Below, piece by piece: positions 9,052 through 18,895 of a stretch of DNA of 64,000 nucleotides. Each line of letters starts with the position of its first letter. The stretch's first letter is position 1. The notes under the pieces are model-generated. The model ran no database searches and was not told where the DNA came from. It saw only the letters and a list, made by a program, of their open reading frames with translations. Made by a program: the position numbers and the translations under genes. This DNA is from Leptolyngbya sp. SIO1E4. GTDB lineage: Bacteria; Cyanobacteriota; Cyanobacteriia; Phormidesmidales; Phormidesmidaceae. The stretch is from positions 2,418,001 through 2,482,000 of the forward strand of contig JAAHFU020000001.1 in assembly GCA_010672825.2 (NCBI GenBank), given 5' to 3'.

Positions 9052-10056
9052 TCATTCCTCCCGCGGATTCCAGCGGGAACGAAGCTCTTCGATATGCATG
9101 TTCTGCCTATCTTTTTTCAGATGTCGAGGGCTGCTTTCAAAAGATAGAGAGGACGGCAATGCATCTGGCCCGTATTCTGCGTGAATGAACGAGGCCACTT
9201 CTGCATAAGCAGGGGCAAAGCCGCTCTCTGTCTGAGAGTCAGTCGGTTGATGGCGCTTCAACGCGGCAGAGAATAGCCCCGTCCCGTCGTCAAAAAATCG
9301 TTCAGTGGTTGCTCCGTACCTGTCATAAGGATGAAAGGCAAGGTCATCCGGTGCTGTTGCCGCCACCCACGAAACATAGGACCAATATTCGCTAAAGGTT
9401 CCAAACTCATTGGCAGATCGCATCATTAACCGCAGCCAGTGATCCTCCGACTTAAAATAGGCACTCACTTGCTCAGCAAATGACTTCAGATAGGTCTGCT
9501 TAAACCACATGTGGTGCGGAATAAAAGTGCCTTCATGATCCTTGAGTGCTTCCACCCCAAGAACTGAACAAATCCACTTGTCCCACGTGGCCACGATACT
9601 GCCATTTCCCCACTGATTATGTTGCAGTAGAGCAAATGTGTGCTGCATCGTTTGCGATGGCTGGCTCAGAAGAGGCCAGGTCTCGACTGGAAGCAGGTCA
9701 CTATCCCAGACAACGTACCATTCACTCAGATCATCAATTCCCTCAAAGGCCCCGAGTTTCAATAATTGCTGGTAGAACCAGCCCGGAGTATAGAGAGATT
9801 CCCCCAAATTAAGCTCTGCGCAAATTGAGTCCTTCGTGAGGCCATGCTTTTGAAAGAAAAGTTCTTCTTCATGGACATAAAGGGGCGCAAGTTGCCATCC
9901 CTGGGATACCGTTTGGAGGGTTTTTGCCTCCGCTGCTGGCGTAATGACATGGATGGATCGGGGGTGGTAGTGGGTGGTCAGACCTTCCAGAACCGCTCGT
10001 GTGTTCCAGCGTATCCGGTAGAGCGGGATGACAAAATCGAAGATTTCTTGTGACAT
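9052..10056 (-). CDS. DUF6492-type, glycosyltransferase-like protein
   Basis: 334 residues with an ATG start. The N-terminus DFVIPLYRIRW and the central WYVVWDSDLLPV, where the D-S-D could serve as a DxD metal site, resemble the DUF6492 family of GT-A-like proteins. Later conserved-looking parts include MWFKQTYLKSF and FGTFSEYWSYVSWV. No signal peptide or membrane span is visible. It starts 20 bp after the stop of the sugar-phosphate cyclase gene on the same strand, so the two are very likely one operon. A role in attaching a sugar to the cyclase product, or to another acceptor made with it, is inference from context. Confidence 0.65.
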   Translation of the reverse strand: MSQEIFDFVIPLYRIRWNTRAVLEGLTTHYHPRSIHVITPAAEAKTLQTVSQGWQLAPLYVHEEELFFQKHGLTKDSICAELNLGESLYTPGWFYQQLLKLGAFEGIDDLSEWYVVWDSDLLPVETWPLLSQPSQTMQHTFALLQHNQWGNGSIVATWDKWICSVLGVEALKDHEGTFIPHHMWFKQTYLKSFAEQVSAYFKSEDHWLRLMMRSANEFGTFSEYWSYVSWVAATAPDDLAFHPYDRYGATTERFFDDGTGLFSAALKRHQPTDSQTESGFAPAYAEVASFIHAEYGPDALPSSLSFESSPRHLKKDRQNMHIEELRSRWNPREE

Positions 10057-10076
10057 GATTTCAGAAAAGTGAATCC

Positions 10077-11852
10077 CTAGATGCCTGACAACGCTTCTTT
10101 CGGGTGTTCCTCATAGGTTTGGATGGGTTGAATCGGGATATGATGGGCAACCGTTGAAGGATCTTCTAGACCCACATCGCTGCAGAGTGGTTCAATGCCC
10201 AATCCTTGTCTGGGATAGTCGGCGCAGATCCTCTGATAGTGCTGAATGGCTGTGTTGAGTTCATCGCGCGTCAGTGAGTTGAGGTAACCACACTGGCCGA
10301 TTTCTCCCTTGGGCAAGGGAGCTACCAGATTTTCTCCTCGTTTCTGAAAAATTTTCTCCTGAGCTGCCCAGAGTGTCTCTTGGTTGAGGAGGATATCATG
10401 CCAAAGGCTGAGCCCAAATGTACTGATAAGACGCAAGATCCGGTGGAGTTCTGCAGCCGTGATCCAGTGATTCTGGTAGCTCAAGTAGGCTCCAAAACCC
10501 ATGCCAATGGCAACGGCATGTCCGTGCAAGAGTCCGGCTTCGATTTCAAAGCCTGGAGACCAGGTATGGCCGTAGGCATGGGGACGGCACTGATGAGTTT
10601 CGTAGAGATTGTCATATTCGGCCTCTACATAGCTCCGCATTGCAGCCCCAAGAATTTTCTGCGAGATCAGACTAATTTCAGCATCGGATTGGCAATTGAG
10701 GGTGCCAAAGCGGGTGTCAATGAGTTGTGACCCTGCCTGTTCTAAATAGCTGAATAACGCTGCATTTTTGACCACAGCCATTTTGATGATTTCTGCGATG
10801 CCATGACGTAGCCAGCCTTCCCGCAGGGTTTTGAAGAAAGTGCGATCGGTAATGGAGAGGATGGGAGCATGGTAAGCCCCAAAAAGATTCTTGTATCCGA
10901 ACCCATCGCAGCAGGTGCGCGGGGAAGGGCCAGCATCAATCCCGGCCACAATGGAGGTAGAAAGCATGACGTAGGGGGTGTTGCGATGATACAGTGCGCA
11001 GGCCAAGCCACCAGTATCTGTGAGAACCCCGCCCCCCATGATCAGCACCGGTTCATTGCGAGAAACGCCCAGGCGCTTAAAGTCACCGAGCATTTGTTCA
11101 ACAGTATGAATGCCCTTGTCTACTTCCATGGCCCGATAAACTAGCCTTTCTAAACGGATGCCGTGATGACGGAAGTAATGTTCAATCTGCTCGCCGTAAT
11201 AACGCTCTACGTTTTGATCCACCAAACAAACACAGCGACCAGCGGCGATGTACATGTCTCTTAAGACCGTCTGCTGAGGATCTAGCACGTTCTCCAGCAC
11301 TTTAATGGAGGTGAATGTGCTTGAAGTCATTACGGCTTCAACAGTTTGATCATCAGGAGTGCTGACAACATAGCCACGGCTTTCGCGATAGCTAGAAGTT
11401 GGATATATCGCGTGGGGATCGGTCTCTACAAGATGAGCTGCGAGTTCTCGATAGAAGGCCTTTTCCTTGCTGTGCAAAAGAATGTTGAGGAGTTTTTCTT
11501 TACCCAGCGCGGACTGACGGATTTTGCGGGCAAAGGTAGACCACTCAACGCCTACTGCCAGGTCGAAAGCGGTGGTAAGTTCGGCAAGTAGGCCAAAGAA
11601 ACTACTCAGTGAAAGGTTGAGGCAACTTCGAAGTCTGCGACAGGCTGACAATCCCTGAATCGCGCCCATCAAGGCAAATTCTTGTCCCAGTTCTTGGGAG
11701 AAGGCTTTGCTCTCGATTAAGGAAAGCAGCAGATTGCGAAATGGTGTACTGCAACAAATGGCTGCAACGGCGCGATCTAAGTTCTGGTATGTCAATGCCT
11801 CACTGTCGTAGGTGTCGATAAAAGCCTTGACCGCCGAGGTAGTCTTTGTCAT
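10077..11852 (-). CDS. Sedoheptulose 7-phosphate cyclase-type (dehydroquinate synthase-like) enzyme with long N-terminal extension
   Basis: 591 residues, against about 370-430 for the family. GGAG stands 7 bp before the ATG. Residues ~180-565 have the dehydroquinate synthase fold: VLIMGGGVLTDTGGLACALY binds NAD, AEIIKMAVVKNAALF follows, and AYGHTWSP with HGHAVAIGMGFG supply zinc ligands. TWSP in place of the DHQS GHAxE motif is typical of sedoheptulose 7-phosphate cyclases (EEVS, EVS, DDGS/MysA), which make C7 cyclitols. The substrate loop reads SPRTCCDGFGYKNLFGAYHAP, unlike the IKVAVNH..KN loop I recall for MysA-type enzymes, so the product class is uncertain. Residues 1-~165 are a helical extension that I do not recognise. 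It is probably the first gene of an operon with the DUF6492 gene. Confidence 0.8.
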   Translation of the reverse strand: MTKTTSAVKAFIDTYDSEALTYQNLDRAVAAICCSTPFRNLLLSLIESKAFSQELGQEFALMGAIQGLSACRRLRSCLNLSLSSFFGLLAELTTAFDLAVGVEWSTFARKIRQSALGKEKLLNILLHSKEKAFYRELAAHLVETDPHAIYPTSSYRESRGYVVSTPDDQTVEAVMTSSTFTSIKVLENVLDPQQTVLRDMYIAAGRCVCLVDQNVERYYGEQIEHYFRHHGIRLERLVYRAMEVDKGIHTVEQMLGDFKRLGVSRNEPVLIMGGGVLTDTGGLACALYHRNTPYVMLSTSIVAGIDAGPSPRTCCDGFGYKNLFGAYHAPILSITDRTFFKTLREGWLRHGIAEIIKMAVVKNAALFSYLEQAGSQLIDTRFGTLNCQSDAEISLISQKILGAAMRSYVEAEYDNLYETHQCRPHAYGHTWSPGFEIEAGLLHGHAVAIGMGFGAYLSYQNHWITAAELHRILRLISTFGLSLWHDILLNQETLWAAQEKIFQKRGENLVAPLPKGEIGQCGYLNSLTRDELNTAIQHYQRICADYPRQGLGIEPLCSDVGLEDPSTVAHHIPIQPIQTYEEHPKEALSGI

Positions 11853-12183
11853 TGCGAGCTCCGAGAAAAGACATATATGCGATATCAGTCGGGGCAGTAG
11901 AACCCTCGCCGGAAGTAACTTAGCACGAGTATCCAGAAAAAGCTAAAAGAAAGATTACAAAACAGGCTCTACTGAGTTTGATATGCTAAGAGTTCTGGCT
12001 CTAAAGTGCCTATAAAGTCCTGGCAGGTCGATCGCAACATCCGTACTGTGACTTTCTGACACTGGGAAAGTCCGTAGAGAGATGAGCGGTGAGGCGAATG
12101 TTTAATTAGCTGTCTTTCTTAGTTCTAGCAACTGGAGAAGATTTTGGGATCAGGGTGATTCAGTCCTGAAGGCGTTCCCAACT

Positions 12184-12274
12184 TATCGCTTTGTTTCCTT
12201 GAGTCCATGACATGCGGGGCAAGACAGGGGCAGGGTTTGGGGGATTGTGCTTTATCCAAATGCACACCGCTATA
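12184..12274 (+). repeat. Dispersed TATAGC-end element, copy 2 (91 bp, diverged)
   Basis: It begins TATCGCTTTGTTTCC, shares TTGAGTCCA and GGCAAGACAGGG, and ends TATCCAAATGCACACC followed by GCTATA. The G-rich core is degraded to two tracts. Confidence 0.75.
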
Positions 12275-12368
12275 TGGGCCTATAACTGTAAAAACTTTGA
12301 CGGTTCCATGGCTGTCTTCTGCGACTGGCTGAGATGTACCGTCTTCTCTGCGTTTTCAGGGGTATTGC

Positions 12369-12406
12369 TAACCAGCCCATGCTGAATATTCAGCATGGGC
12401 TGGTTA
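12369..12406. repeat. Perfect 38-bp palindrome downstream of chlB
   Basis: Two 19-base arms (12369-12387 and 12388-12406) pair perfectly around the centre GAATATTC, giving a self-complementary stem containing AACCAGCCCATGCTGAAT. It lies ~70 bp past the chlB stop. No T-run flanks it on either strand, so it is not a classical terminator, although it could act as one or protect the mRNA 3' end. Confidence 0.85.
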
Positions 12407-12477
12407 ACTAAGCTAGATAGGTGACCAGTTAGGACAGAACGTTTAATGCCTGACAAGATCAGGCAAGGTTCTGGATG

Positions 12478-14004
12478 TTAAGTTCCAACGGCTTCTTTGG
12501 CGGCGTACAGTACCTCGACACTGATTTCGGTGAAGTTGCGATCGCGAGCAAACTTTTCAGTGTTTCGTTTCACTTTGCCCCGCACAAACCCCGGAACTCG
12601 TTTCAGTTCCGTGAGGGCGTCTTTGGTCCACGTCAAATCGGAATCGGCAGAAATCGTTTTAGTAATGACTTCCTTGGTGTCATGGCCGCCAAAGAACTCT
12701 AGCAGGTGATCTTCCATGCCCAGGGTAAACGAGTTGTACACCAAATCTACAATTTGGTTACTGCCTTCATAGCCCAGGAACGGCCGATAGCCCACAGGGA
12801 AGTTTTGGATATGAATGGGAGCGGCGATGACCCCACAGGGAATATCGAGGCGCTTGCCCACATGGCGTTCCATTTGGGTGCCGAAGATAGCAGCGGGTTC
12901 AATTTGGGCAATTTTGTCCCCGATCGCCCCATTGTCTTCGCTAACTAAAACCTCATCGCAATACTCACTCACTTGTTCTCGGAACCAGTCAGCATCGTAC
13001 TTGCAGTAAGTACCCGCCAGCACCACATGGATGCCCATTTCCCGCGCCAGAATTTTAGTCATCGCGGCTGAATGGGTGCTATCACCAAACACCACGGCTT
13101 TTTTACCCGTTAGGTTTTGGCAATCAATGGAGCGCGAAAACCAGGCCGCATTGGATACAAACCGAGTTTGTTCATCAATAAACGGCTCATAGTCGACGTT
13201 GGCCCCTTGGGCATTCAGGACTTTTTGAATCGCTCGAATGCAGCGAGCGGTTTCGACCAAGCCCATGGGCGTGATGTCGATCGTCGGTTGATCAAACGCT
13301 GATTGCAGATATTTTGCGGTTAGCGGCCCCACTTCGCGGTAGGGCACTAGATTAAACCAGGCTTGAGGCAACTGCTGAATTTCTGTCACCGAAGCACCAT
13401 CGGGCAAAATAACGTTGACCTCAATGCCCAAAGACTCCATGAGCTTCACCAGCTCAGTGCGATCGTGATTGTTGTGGAAACCGAGGGTTGTAAGGCCAAT
13501 GATATTGACCGATGGCTTTTCGGTTTTTCCAGGGGGAAGTTCCCCCTTCTTCTGGGCGCGCTCTAGATAAAACTGAACAATTTGCTGCAGTGTGCGATCA
13601 GCAGCCTGCAGCTCATTGACTCGATAGTGATTCACATCAGCGAGCAGCACATCACATTGGGCAGTTAAGCTCGCTCGCTGAACAAAATTCTGGAGATCTT
13701 CTTGCAAAATACTGGACGTGCAGGTGGGAGTCAAAACAATCAGGTCGGGGGCTTCCTCCTGATCTTTGCGGACAATATTATCCACCACCTTTTCTTGAGA
13801 CCCCCGTGCTAGCACAGTTCGGTCTACGATACTGGCAGTCACTGGGGTAAAATCGCGTTCCCGCTCCAACATGGAGCGCATCACGTTAAAATAATCGTCC
13901 CCCAAAGGCGCGTGCATGATGGCATGCACATGCTTAAAGGAACTTGCAATTCTGAGGGTGCCTATATGCGCAGGACCGGCGTACATCCAGTAGGCCAGTT
14001 TCAT
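12478..14004 (-). CDS. chlB: Light-independent protochlorophyllide reductase subunit B
   Basis: 508 residues, the normal length, with GGGAG ahead of the ATG. ChlB pairs with ChlN as the catalytic NB complex of DPOR, which reduces protochlorophyllide in the dark; ChlL supplies electrons. The N-terminus ([20 protein letters not shown]) and the [17 protein letters not shown] segment are diagnostic. The C-terminal ~50 residues ([21 protein letters not shown]...) form the PCP-reductase helical domain. chlL and chlN are not in the window, and chlB is commonly separate in cyanobacteria. It is flanked on both sides by long gene-free stretches, so it is probably transcribed alone from its own promoter upstream of 14004. 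Confidence 0.97.
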   Translation of the reverse strand: MKLAYWMYAGPAHIGTLRIASSFKHVHAIMHAPLGDDYFNVMRSMLERERDFTPVTASIVDRTVLARGSQEKVVDNIVRKDQEEAPDLIVLTPTCTSSILQEDLQNFVQRASLTAQCDVLLADVNHYRVNELQAADRTLQQIVQFYLERAQKKGELPPGKTEKPSVNIIGLTTLGFHNNHDRTELVKLMESLGIEVNVILPDGASVTEIQQLPQAWFNLVPYREVGPLTAKYLQSAFDQPTIDITPMGLVETARCIRAIQKVLNAQGANVDYEPFIDEQTRFVSNAAWFSRSIDCQNLTGKKAVVFGDSTHSAAMTKILAREMGIHVVLAGTYCKYDADWFREQVSEYCDEVLVSEDNGAIGDKIAQIEPAAIFGTQMERHVGKRLDIPCGVIAAPIHIQNFPVGYRPFLGYEGSNQIVDLVYNSFTLGMEDHLLEFFGGHDTKEVITKTISADSDLTWTKDALTELKRVPGFVRGKVKRNTEKFARDRNFTEISVEVLYAAKEAVGT

Positions 14005-15168
14005 AGAATAAGTCTCCCGTCGTGATGTCTAAATTGCTGAGTGAGTTTTTGCCGAAAACCCTCGCAACTGACAAACGCAGGTTTAACTATTCACAGAAAG
14101 CTATCAACAACCCCAAAAGAATTTGTACTTGGTTTCAACACTATAGTCGAAAGTTGTAAGGTAACCTCTCAAACCAGCTAAAGCGTTCATGGTTTGATAC
14201 GGTCTGATAAAATTCTCAACATTCTGTAAGCCTAGCCTTAGGGCTTATGGTCGAAGCGTTGGGGATCCTGCGTCATGAACTTCGACTGTATGGAGCTGCT
14301 TACAGAAAGAGTGAGAGGGCGATCGCAGGGGCAATGACCCAGAACACAATCGCTTGGAAAAGCATGCGTCTTCGCTTCTGAAATGAGTCCATCGAAATCG
14401 CTACTCCTGTATGGCGAGAGTACACATGTGACGTTGAACAACTGCCGCTAAAACAGACCCTTGATGATTGAATCCATCCCACCTATGGGATTGAGAAAAG
14501 ACTGCCCAGCCTAATGACAAAAAAGTTCATCCAGCTCCAATCTTTGCGAGAAACGGCAGGTTTATGAGGAAATGAGTTCTCCGTAAAGTACGAACGTTAA
14601 CAGGCGTTTTTGCTATCGCGATCGCTGGCGAGCATGAACCAGTCTGACAACAATGGGTTTAATCGTCGGGCAAAAGCCCCTCTCGGGGAGTGACTCTCAT
14701 CCTCAGCCCATGTGAGCTTACAAGCGGTGTGTGGTGAAACCAATCCCTCCTGATCGTGATCTGAATCACAGGCTTGCTAGCCCATTCATAATTGTCAGTT
14801 TATTCCTAGCGCCAAAACCTTTCAGCATAGAAAATAACGCTTATTACCTTTGGGATCATCTGAAAAGAGTTGAGATTTTGTGGGATCGGGTTTGTTCCAA
14901 GCTGCTTTCCCACGGCTACCCGTGCTGACCCTCGAGATCACGCCTCATCGCGATTTGCAGTCCCATGACACCCTATCCCCCAAACCCTAGACTCTGGCTT
15001 GACTCAGATGTCCTGGAGTCAACCAAAAGCGGTTATAGATCAGCACACATTCGTGTTAAATCAGTCCAAACCACTCAACTGCCAGCAGATAGGATCTTGC
15101 GCATGCACCTCTGCAGGTATGACGTATCGATTTGAATTTAGTGCGGTGAGGTGGATTTTCGCGATCGC
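14005..15168. other. 1.2 kb gene-free region upstream of chlB
   Basis: Contains two HIP1 palindromes (near 14323 and 14617), a small CCCC/GGGG hairpin near 14677-14688, and an inverted, diverged copy of the dispersed element (14946-15036). The short ORFs present lack any recognisable feature or good start. The right-hand part should hold chlB promoter elements, none of which I can identify. Confidence 0.5.
14946..15036 (-). repeat. Dispersed TATAGC-end element, copy 3 (91 bp, inverted, diverged)
   Basis: Read on the minus strand it has the element's order: a TATAACCGC-like start, TTGACTCCAGGACATCTGAG, CTAGGGTTTGGGGG, then CATGGG. It is near the chlB-distal end of the gap. Confidence 0.7.
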
Positions 15169-16893
15169 TTAGAAGCGATAACCCACGTTGAAATGAAATC
15201 GAAGCCCACGAGGGTCGTCTGTGGAAAGCTCTTGGACGTCAACTAATGGGTAGGCAAAATCTGCCCGTGCGTTGAACTGGTCACTGATGTTAAAGAGCAG
15301 CCCAACCCCTGTGCCCAACATGAAGTTGTTGTCGGTTACCCGGGTCTCTGAATCAGTGTTCCAGATGTATCCCCCCTCTAAAAATGGGGTGATTTGGAAA
15401 AAAGGCAGCCCCGACTCGTCCCGGGTCACCGTGATTTGATCCTCGATTGAAAACCGAATACCGTTGTCGCCAAACCGTTGGTTTTGGTCATACCCTCTGA
15501 CAGAAAGCCCCCCACCGATAAAAAACTGCTCTGATCCCGGCAGCGTGTCTGGCGAGAGTTGCAGGCTGCCTTGCAAAATCATCAGGTGGTCTCGACCTAG
15601 GCGCTGTACCCGCTGCACCTGCCCAATCCAGCTAAAAAAATCGCGCTCGTCACCGGCAGCGAGGCTGGTATCTTCTGAACGTTCTGTCCCCAGGCGAAAT
15701 TGCGATTGCAAGGCCCATGCGCCATTGATGTCCCGATGCACATAATCTTGGCCGAAGCTAAAGACACTGATGCGAGAGTCGTCGGTAATGATGTCTGAAA
15801 TCAGCGTAGAGCCTTCCCGGAATCGATATCCCAGAGAGAGGGCAAATTCATTCCGGGGTGTGCGAATGAGCGGTTGGCGGAGGCTGACTTCATAAATGTC
15901 TGTGGAGCCTTCGGTATCGAGATCGAAAGTGGGCTGGTCGCGACTGGTAATGCGAAAGTCGTTCGGAGCATACCGTAATAGGATCGTCCCATTCATCGGG
16001 TTAATGGGAACTCGATAACCCACTTCATAAACCCGAGAACCATAGGTATTCGTTAACGTTGCGGCACCAAAAAAGGTATCGCCGAGCCCTGCCAAATTGC
16101 GAAACTCTAGTCGAGTCCCAAACCGAACATCGCCCACGGCGGGGGGCGAGTAATTATCCGTAAATACGGAGCCGCCTATTGTTGAGGCCTCAGTCACTCG
16201 AACGATCAGACGACTTTTGCCCACGCCACTACCCGCCCTGAGACTGGCTTCCACGTTTTCAAACATGGGATCGACCCGCAACAGGCGCAGCTGGTCTTCG
16301 AGGCGCGCCTGATTCAAAGGGCGAGTGCCCCCAAGGGCAACGCGATTGCGCACATAGTTTTGTAGCGTTTCAGTCCCTTCTACAACGATTTCCTCAAGTT
16401 CCCCTTCTAGGACTTGGATTTGTACCACGCCATCCACAATAGTTTGGGTGCCAATAATGGCGCGGGAGGTAATGTAGCCCTCATTGAGATATCGCTGGGT
16501 AATGGCATCTGCGGCTTCTTGCAGCTCCCTTAAGGTCACCTCGCGATTTTCATAGGGCGCCACAATTTCGTCTAAAGTCGCCTCCTCAAAGAGAGTGCTG
16601 CCCGTCACCTGAACATCGGTAACGGTAAAAGGCGTATCGGTATCAGGGAGAGGCGGATCTGTCGGAGGGCTAGGGGGGACTTGTGGTGCCTCCTCAGGCA
16701 GGGGTTGTGGAAGGTCTGGTGTTTCTGGAAACCGATCTTGACTAGGGTCTACTTGAGCCAGGCGATGCCGAAGATCTAATGAATTTTCAAAAGCAGGTGA
16801 GGCTAGCGTCATACTGGCAAGGGCAATTGAGGGCCAGATCCCGACTGACGCGATCGCACTGCAGAAGTAAAGACCTAGAAACTTGGAAGGCAT
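15169..16893 (-). CDS. Two-partner secretion transporter (TpsB; ShlB/FhaC/HecB family)
   Basis: 574 residues with a signal peptide (hydrophobic ~5-25). A proline-rich linker (~50-85) precedes a POTRA domain (~90-165: FTVTDVQVTGSTLFEEATLDEI, RYLNEGYITSRAIIG) and a second periplasmic part. From ~225 to the C-terminal F comes a 16-strand-type outer-membrane barrel with the FIGGGLSVRGYDQN motif, which corresponds to the VRGY/RGF tip of the conserved loop 6. TpsB pores recognise the TPS domain of a cognate exoprotein in the periplasm and export it. Two TpsA-type proteins lie 6-14 kb to the right on the same strand, so it probably serves both. It is separated from them by other genes, which is unusual for tpsBA. 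Confidence 0.9.
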   Translation of the reverse strand: MPSKFLGLYFCSAIASVGIWPSIALASMTLASPAFENSLDLRHRLAQVDPSQDRFPETPDLPQPLPEEAPQVPPSPPTDPPLPDTDTPFTVTDVQVTGSTLFEEATLDEIVAPYENREVTLRELQEAADAITQRYLNEGYITSRAIIGTQTIVDGVVQIQVLEGELEEIVVEGTETLQNYVRNRVALGGTRPLNQARLEDQLRLLRVDPMFENVEASLRAGSGVGKSRLIVRVTEASTIGGSVFTDNYSPPAVGDVRFGTRLEFRNLAGLGDTFFGAATLTNTYGSRVYEVGYRVPINPMNGTILLRYAPNDFRITSRDQPTFDLDTEGSTDIYEVSLRQPLIRTPRNEFALSLGYRFREGSTLISDIITDDSRISVFSFGQDYVHRDINGAWALQSQFRLGTERSEDTSLAAGDERDFFSWIGQVQRVQRLGRDHLMILQGSLQLSPDTLPGSEQFFIGGGLSVRGYDQNQRFGDNGIRFSIEDQITVTRDESGLPFFQITPFLEGGYIWNTDSETRVTDNNFMLGTGVGLLFNISDQFNARADFAYPLVDVQELSTDDPRGLRFHFNVGYRF

Positions 16894-17910
16894 AATTCAT
16901 GCATGCTCAACACGCTCCCCAAATTATCGCCATAAACTCGAAAAAATCTTGATTTATGCCACCGCAGTGGACAATTTTTTCGGATATTGGCAGGTCTACC
17001 GCGGGCAACAGCATCTTCTCTGAGGGCGGATAGCCGACTCTAAAACCTTTCTTACCCGTATGTAGGTCAGCGCTAAAAATGTCAAAAACCTATGCTCGCG
17101 ATGCTGAATCGCCAAGATTTATTCTGGCTGCTGAATTTTTTAGACGGTTGAAATTGAAGTCTCTTAACGATGGTGACTCAGTCAATTTTTGATGTTGCAC
17201 CTGAAATGCTCATTAGGATACTCGGATTTCCTGGAATTTTTATGCAGCAAGGGTTTGATTTCTGCCTGCTGCCTGCTGCCTGCTGCTTTCTGCCTTTCGC
17301 TAGATGCACGTGATTTCACTCAGAAATAAAATTAGAGCGATATCTTTTCGTAAAAACTTAGGGATTTAATATCAGTGATTTCACGAAAAGAAGCGGAAAT
17401 TACTTAAAAGTTGTTGGCTTATTTGAGGTTAAAAATGTTTTTTACTCAAATGTTTTTATTGTTATTTGATTGGGAATAGTAAACCTAAGCTCATATCGAG
17501 CAAGGGTGCATCTACTCCTCTGATAACAGAAAACTGGGAACTAAGTTGTTAGAGGAATACTTGTCAAAAGCATCTACACAATTTCATTTAAAACCTCTGG
17601 CAATGCATTGAATCAGTGTAATAGAGCTGTTTTTCTATCGTGATCGTGAATTTCAGATTGAACTCGCTCTAGAGTCGTACACTTATGCTGACAGAGATTT
17701 AAGCATATGAATTCAGTGATTACCTGATTTTTTAGGTGAAAAATAACTGAATTTATCTTGTGTACCTGATTTGATTGTATCTGCCAGCTTTGTCAGGGTG
17801 GTCTCAAAACATCACATTTAAGGGTGCATCTTACCTTTCGAAATACCAGATCTATTTATCTGTAAAAGATCTGATACCACAAAACCCTGTTCTTGACTCG
17901 GCATAAATGA
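16894..17910. other. 1.0 kb AT-rich gene-free region
   Basis: No supported ORF. It holds a short heptamer tandem repeat (17262-17296) and two copies of AAGGGTGCATCT (near 17502 and 17820). It separates the divergent tpsB and small secreted protein genes, so both promoters should lie here. Confidence 0.5.
17262..17296. repeat. Heptamer tandem repeat (CTGCCTG)
   Basis: Three exact CTGCCTG units followed by CTGCTTT and CTGCCTT, a short tandemly repeated repetitive (STRR) sequence of the kind common in cyanobacteria. Confidence 0.75.
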
Positions 17911-18288
17911 ATGAAAGCTATACACTGCTTAAGTCTTTTTGCAACTACAGTTCTGATTTCGGGGACGACTGCAACTGCGTCATGGGCTCAGCAGGCTGCA
18001 AGTTCGTCAGGCTTTACTTTTAATGATGCTGGCGGTGTCACCAGCGCCGTCATCTCTGAGGCGAGTAGTGACACCTTTGCGTTTAGTTCTGCAGTGAGTA
18101 ATGACGGTGGGGTGTTCACTCAGGCATTTTCTAGCAGTTTTGACCCATCTTCATACATTGATGAGGCGATCGCAGCACCCCCCGGCATTGCTTCAGGTAC
18201 TGCCGTTTCCCCCTCAGGAGTTGGCAGCGGCAATGGGGTTGTCTCTATTCAATATCCCGGTGGCTCGATTGAGATTGGCACCCCTTAG
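17911..18288 (+). CDS. Small secreted protein, unknown family (paralog A)
   Basis: 125 residues. A signal peptide is clear (MKAIHCLSLFATTVLI..., cleavage after ATASWAQ, about residue 27). The mature part is Ser/Gly/Ala-rich with no cysteine and has the segment GGVTSAVISEASSDTFAFSS. That segment is shared almost residue for residue with the 117-residue protein encoded at 18896-19249, so the two are paralogs. The C-terminal ~45 residues differ between them. It lies within the two-partner secretion island but has no TPS domain. I do not recognise the family. A surface or periplasmic structural role is possible but unproven. No clear ribosome-binding site precedes the ATG. Confidence 0.75.
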   Translation: MKAIHCLSLFATTVLISGTTATASWAQQAASSSGFTFNDAGGVTSAVISEASSDTFAFSSAVSNDGGVFTQAFSSSFDPSSYIDEAIAAPPGIASGTAVSPSGVGSGNGVVSIQYPGGSIEIGTP

Positions 18289-18390
18289 GTCACCCTTTTA
18301 CAGCGTTTCTGAATCCAGTGAGGTACATAGATCTACCTAGACCCTTGATCTCAGGAAATAAGCTGTACCTCACCTAGAAAGGAAATGCTG

Positions 18391-18484
18391 TATAGCCTTG
18401 TGCCGATGAATCCAGGGCATCTGGATCAAGCCAGTTTCTAGCGCTTGGGGTCTCAGGTCTTGGATTTGCAGGCACATTGCTATA
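18391..18484 (+). repeat. Dispersed TATAGC-end element, copy 4 (94 bp, diverged)
   Basis: It begins TATAGCCTTG and ends CACATTGCTATA. The interior keeps GAATCCAG.GCATCTGG, TCAAG and TTGGGGTCT, but the G tracts are mostly broken. Confidence 0.7.
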
Positions 18485-18812
18485 GGGGCCAATTGCAATC
18501 AGGAAGCTGGCTCGAAGATAGGGATCCGTCATGAGCTGTCAGGCTAGCCGATCGTGAATCACTGGCTACCGATGTTTGATCCACTTTTGTTTAACTCACT
18601 TTGGCCAGATGTTCTGTCTCGGATAAAGGTGCCAGGAGAGTAAGCGCTCAGTGCATATCTCCTGGTCAATCAACGTTTATTACTAATATTTTTAAGAATA
18701 AAACTCTACGGATTAGGCGAGAAATCATTTTAGAGTCGATGAAATGTTAGCCAAAACTATCAGGTATTAAACCTCTCATTAATAAATTATCTAGGTGACT
18801 ATTATCGTCACC

Positions 18813-18839
18813 AAAAAAAGGGCGCAAATTATTGCGCCC
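18813..18839 (-). terminator. Strong rho-independent terminator of paralog B
   Basis: An 8-bp GGGCGCAA/TTGCGCCC stem with a 4-base loop is followed, reading on the minus strand, by a run of seven T (18813-18819). It is 56 bp past the stop of the gene at 18896. Confidence 0.88.
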
Positions 18840-18895
18840 TTCATTAGCAGGATATCCTGTAATCCCAATCAGTTGATTAATCCAAGGTCTGTCAC

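Larger units (their letters stand above)
11853..12477. other. Gene-free stretch between cyclase and chlB
   Basis: Holds the cyclase promoter region, a diverged copy of the dispersed element (12184-12274), and a perfect 38-bp palindrome (12369-12406) just past the chlB stop. No ORF is supported. Confidence 0.6.
18289..18895. other. Gene-free stretch between the two secreted paralogs
   Basis: Contains a full-size but diverged dispersed element (18391-18484) and, near the right end, a strong minus-strand terminator (18813-18839). No ORF is supported. Confidence 0.6.

Noticed and set aside
14731-14928. 65-codon plus-strand ORF upstream of chlB
   Set aside because: No homology, no start signal, and composition like intergenic DNA.
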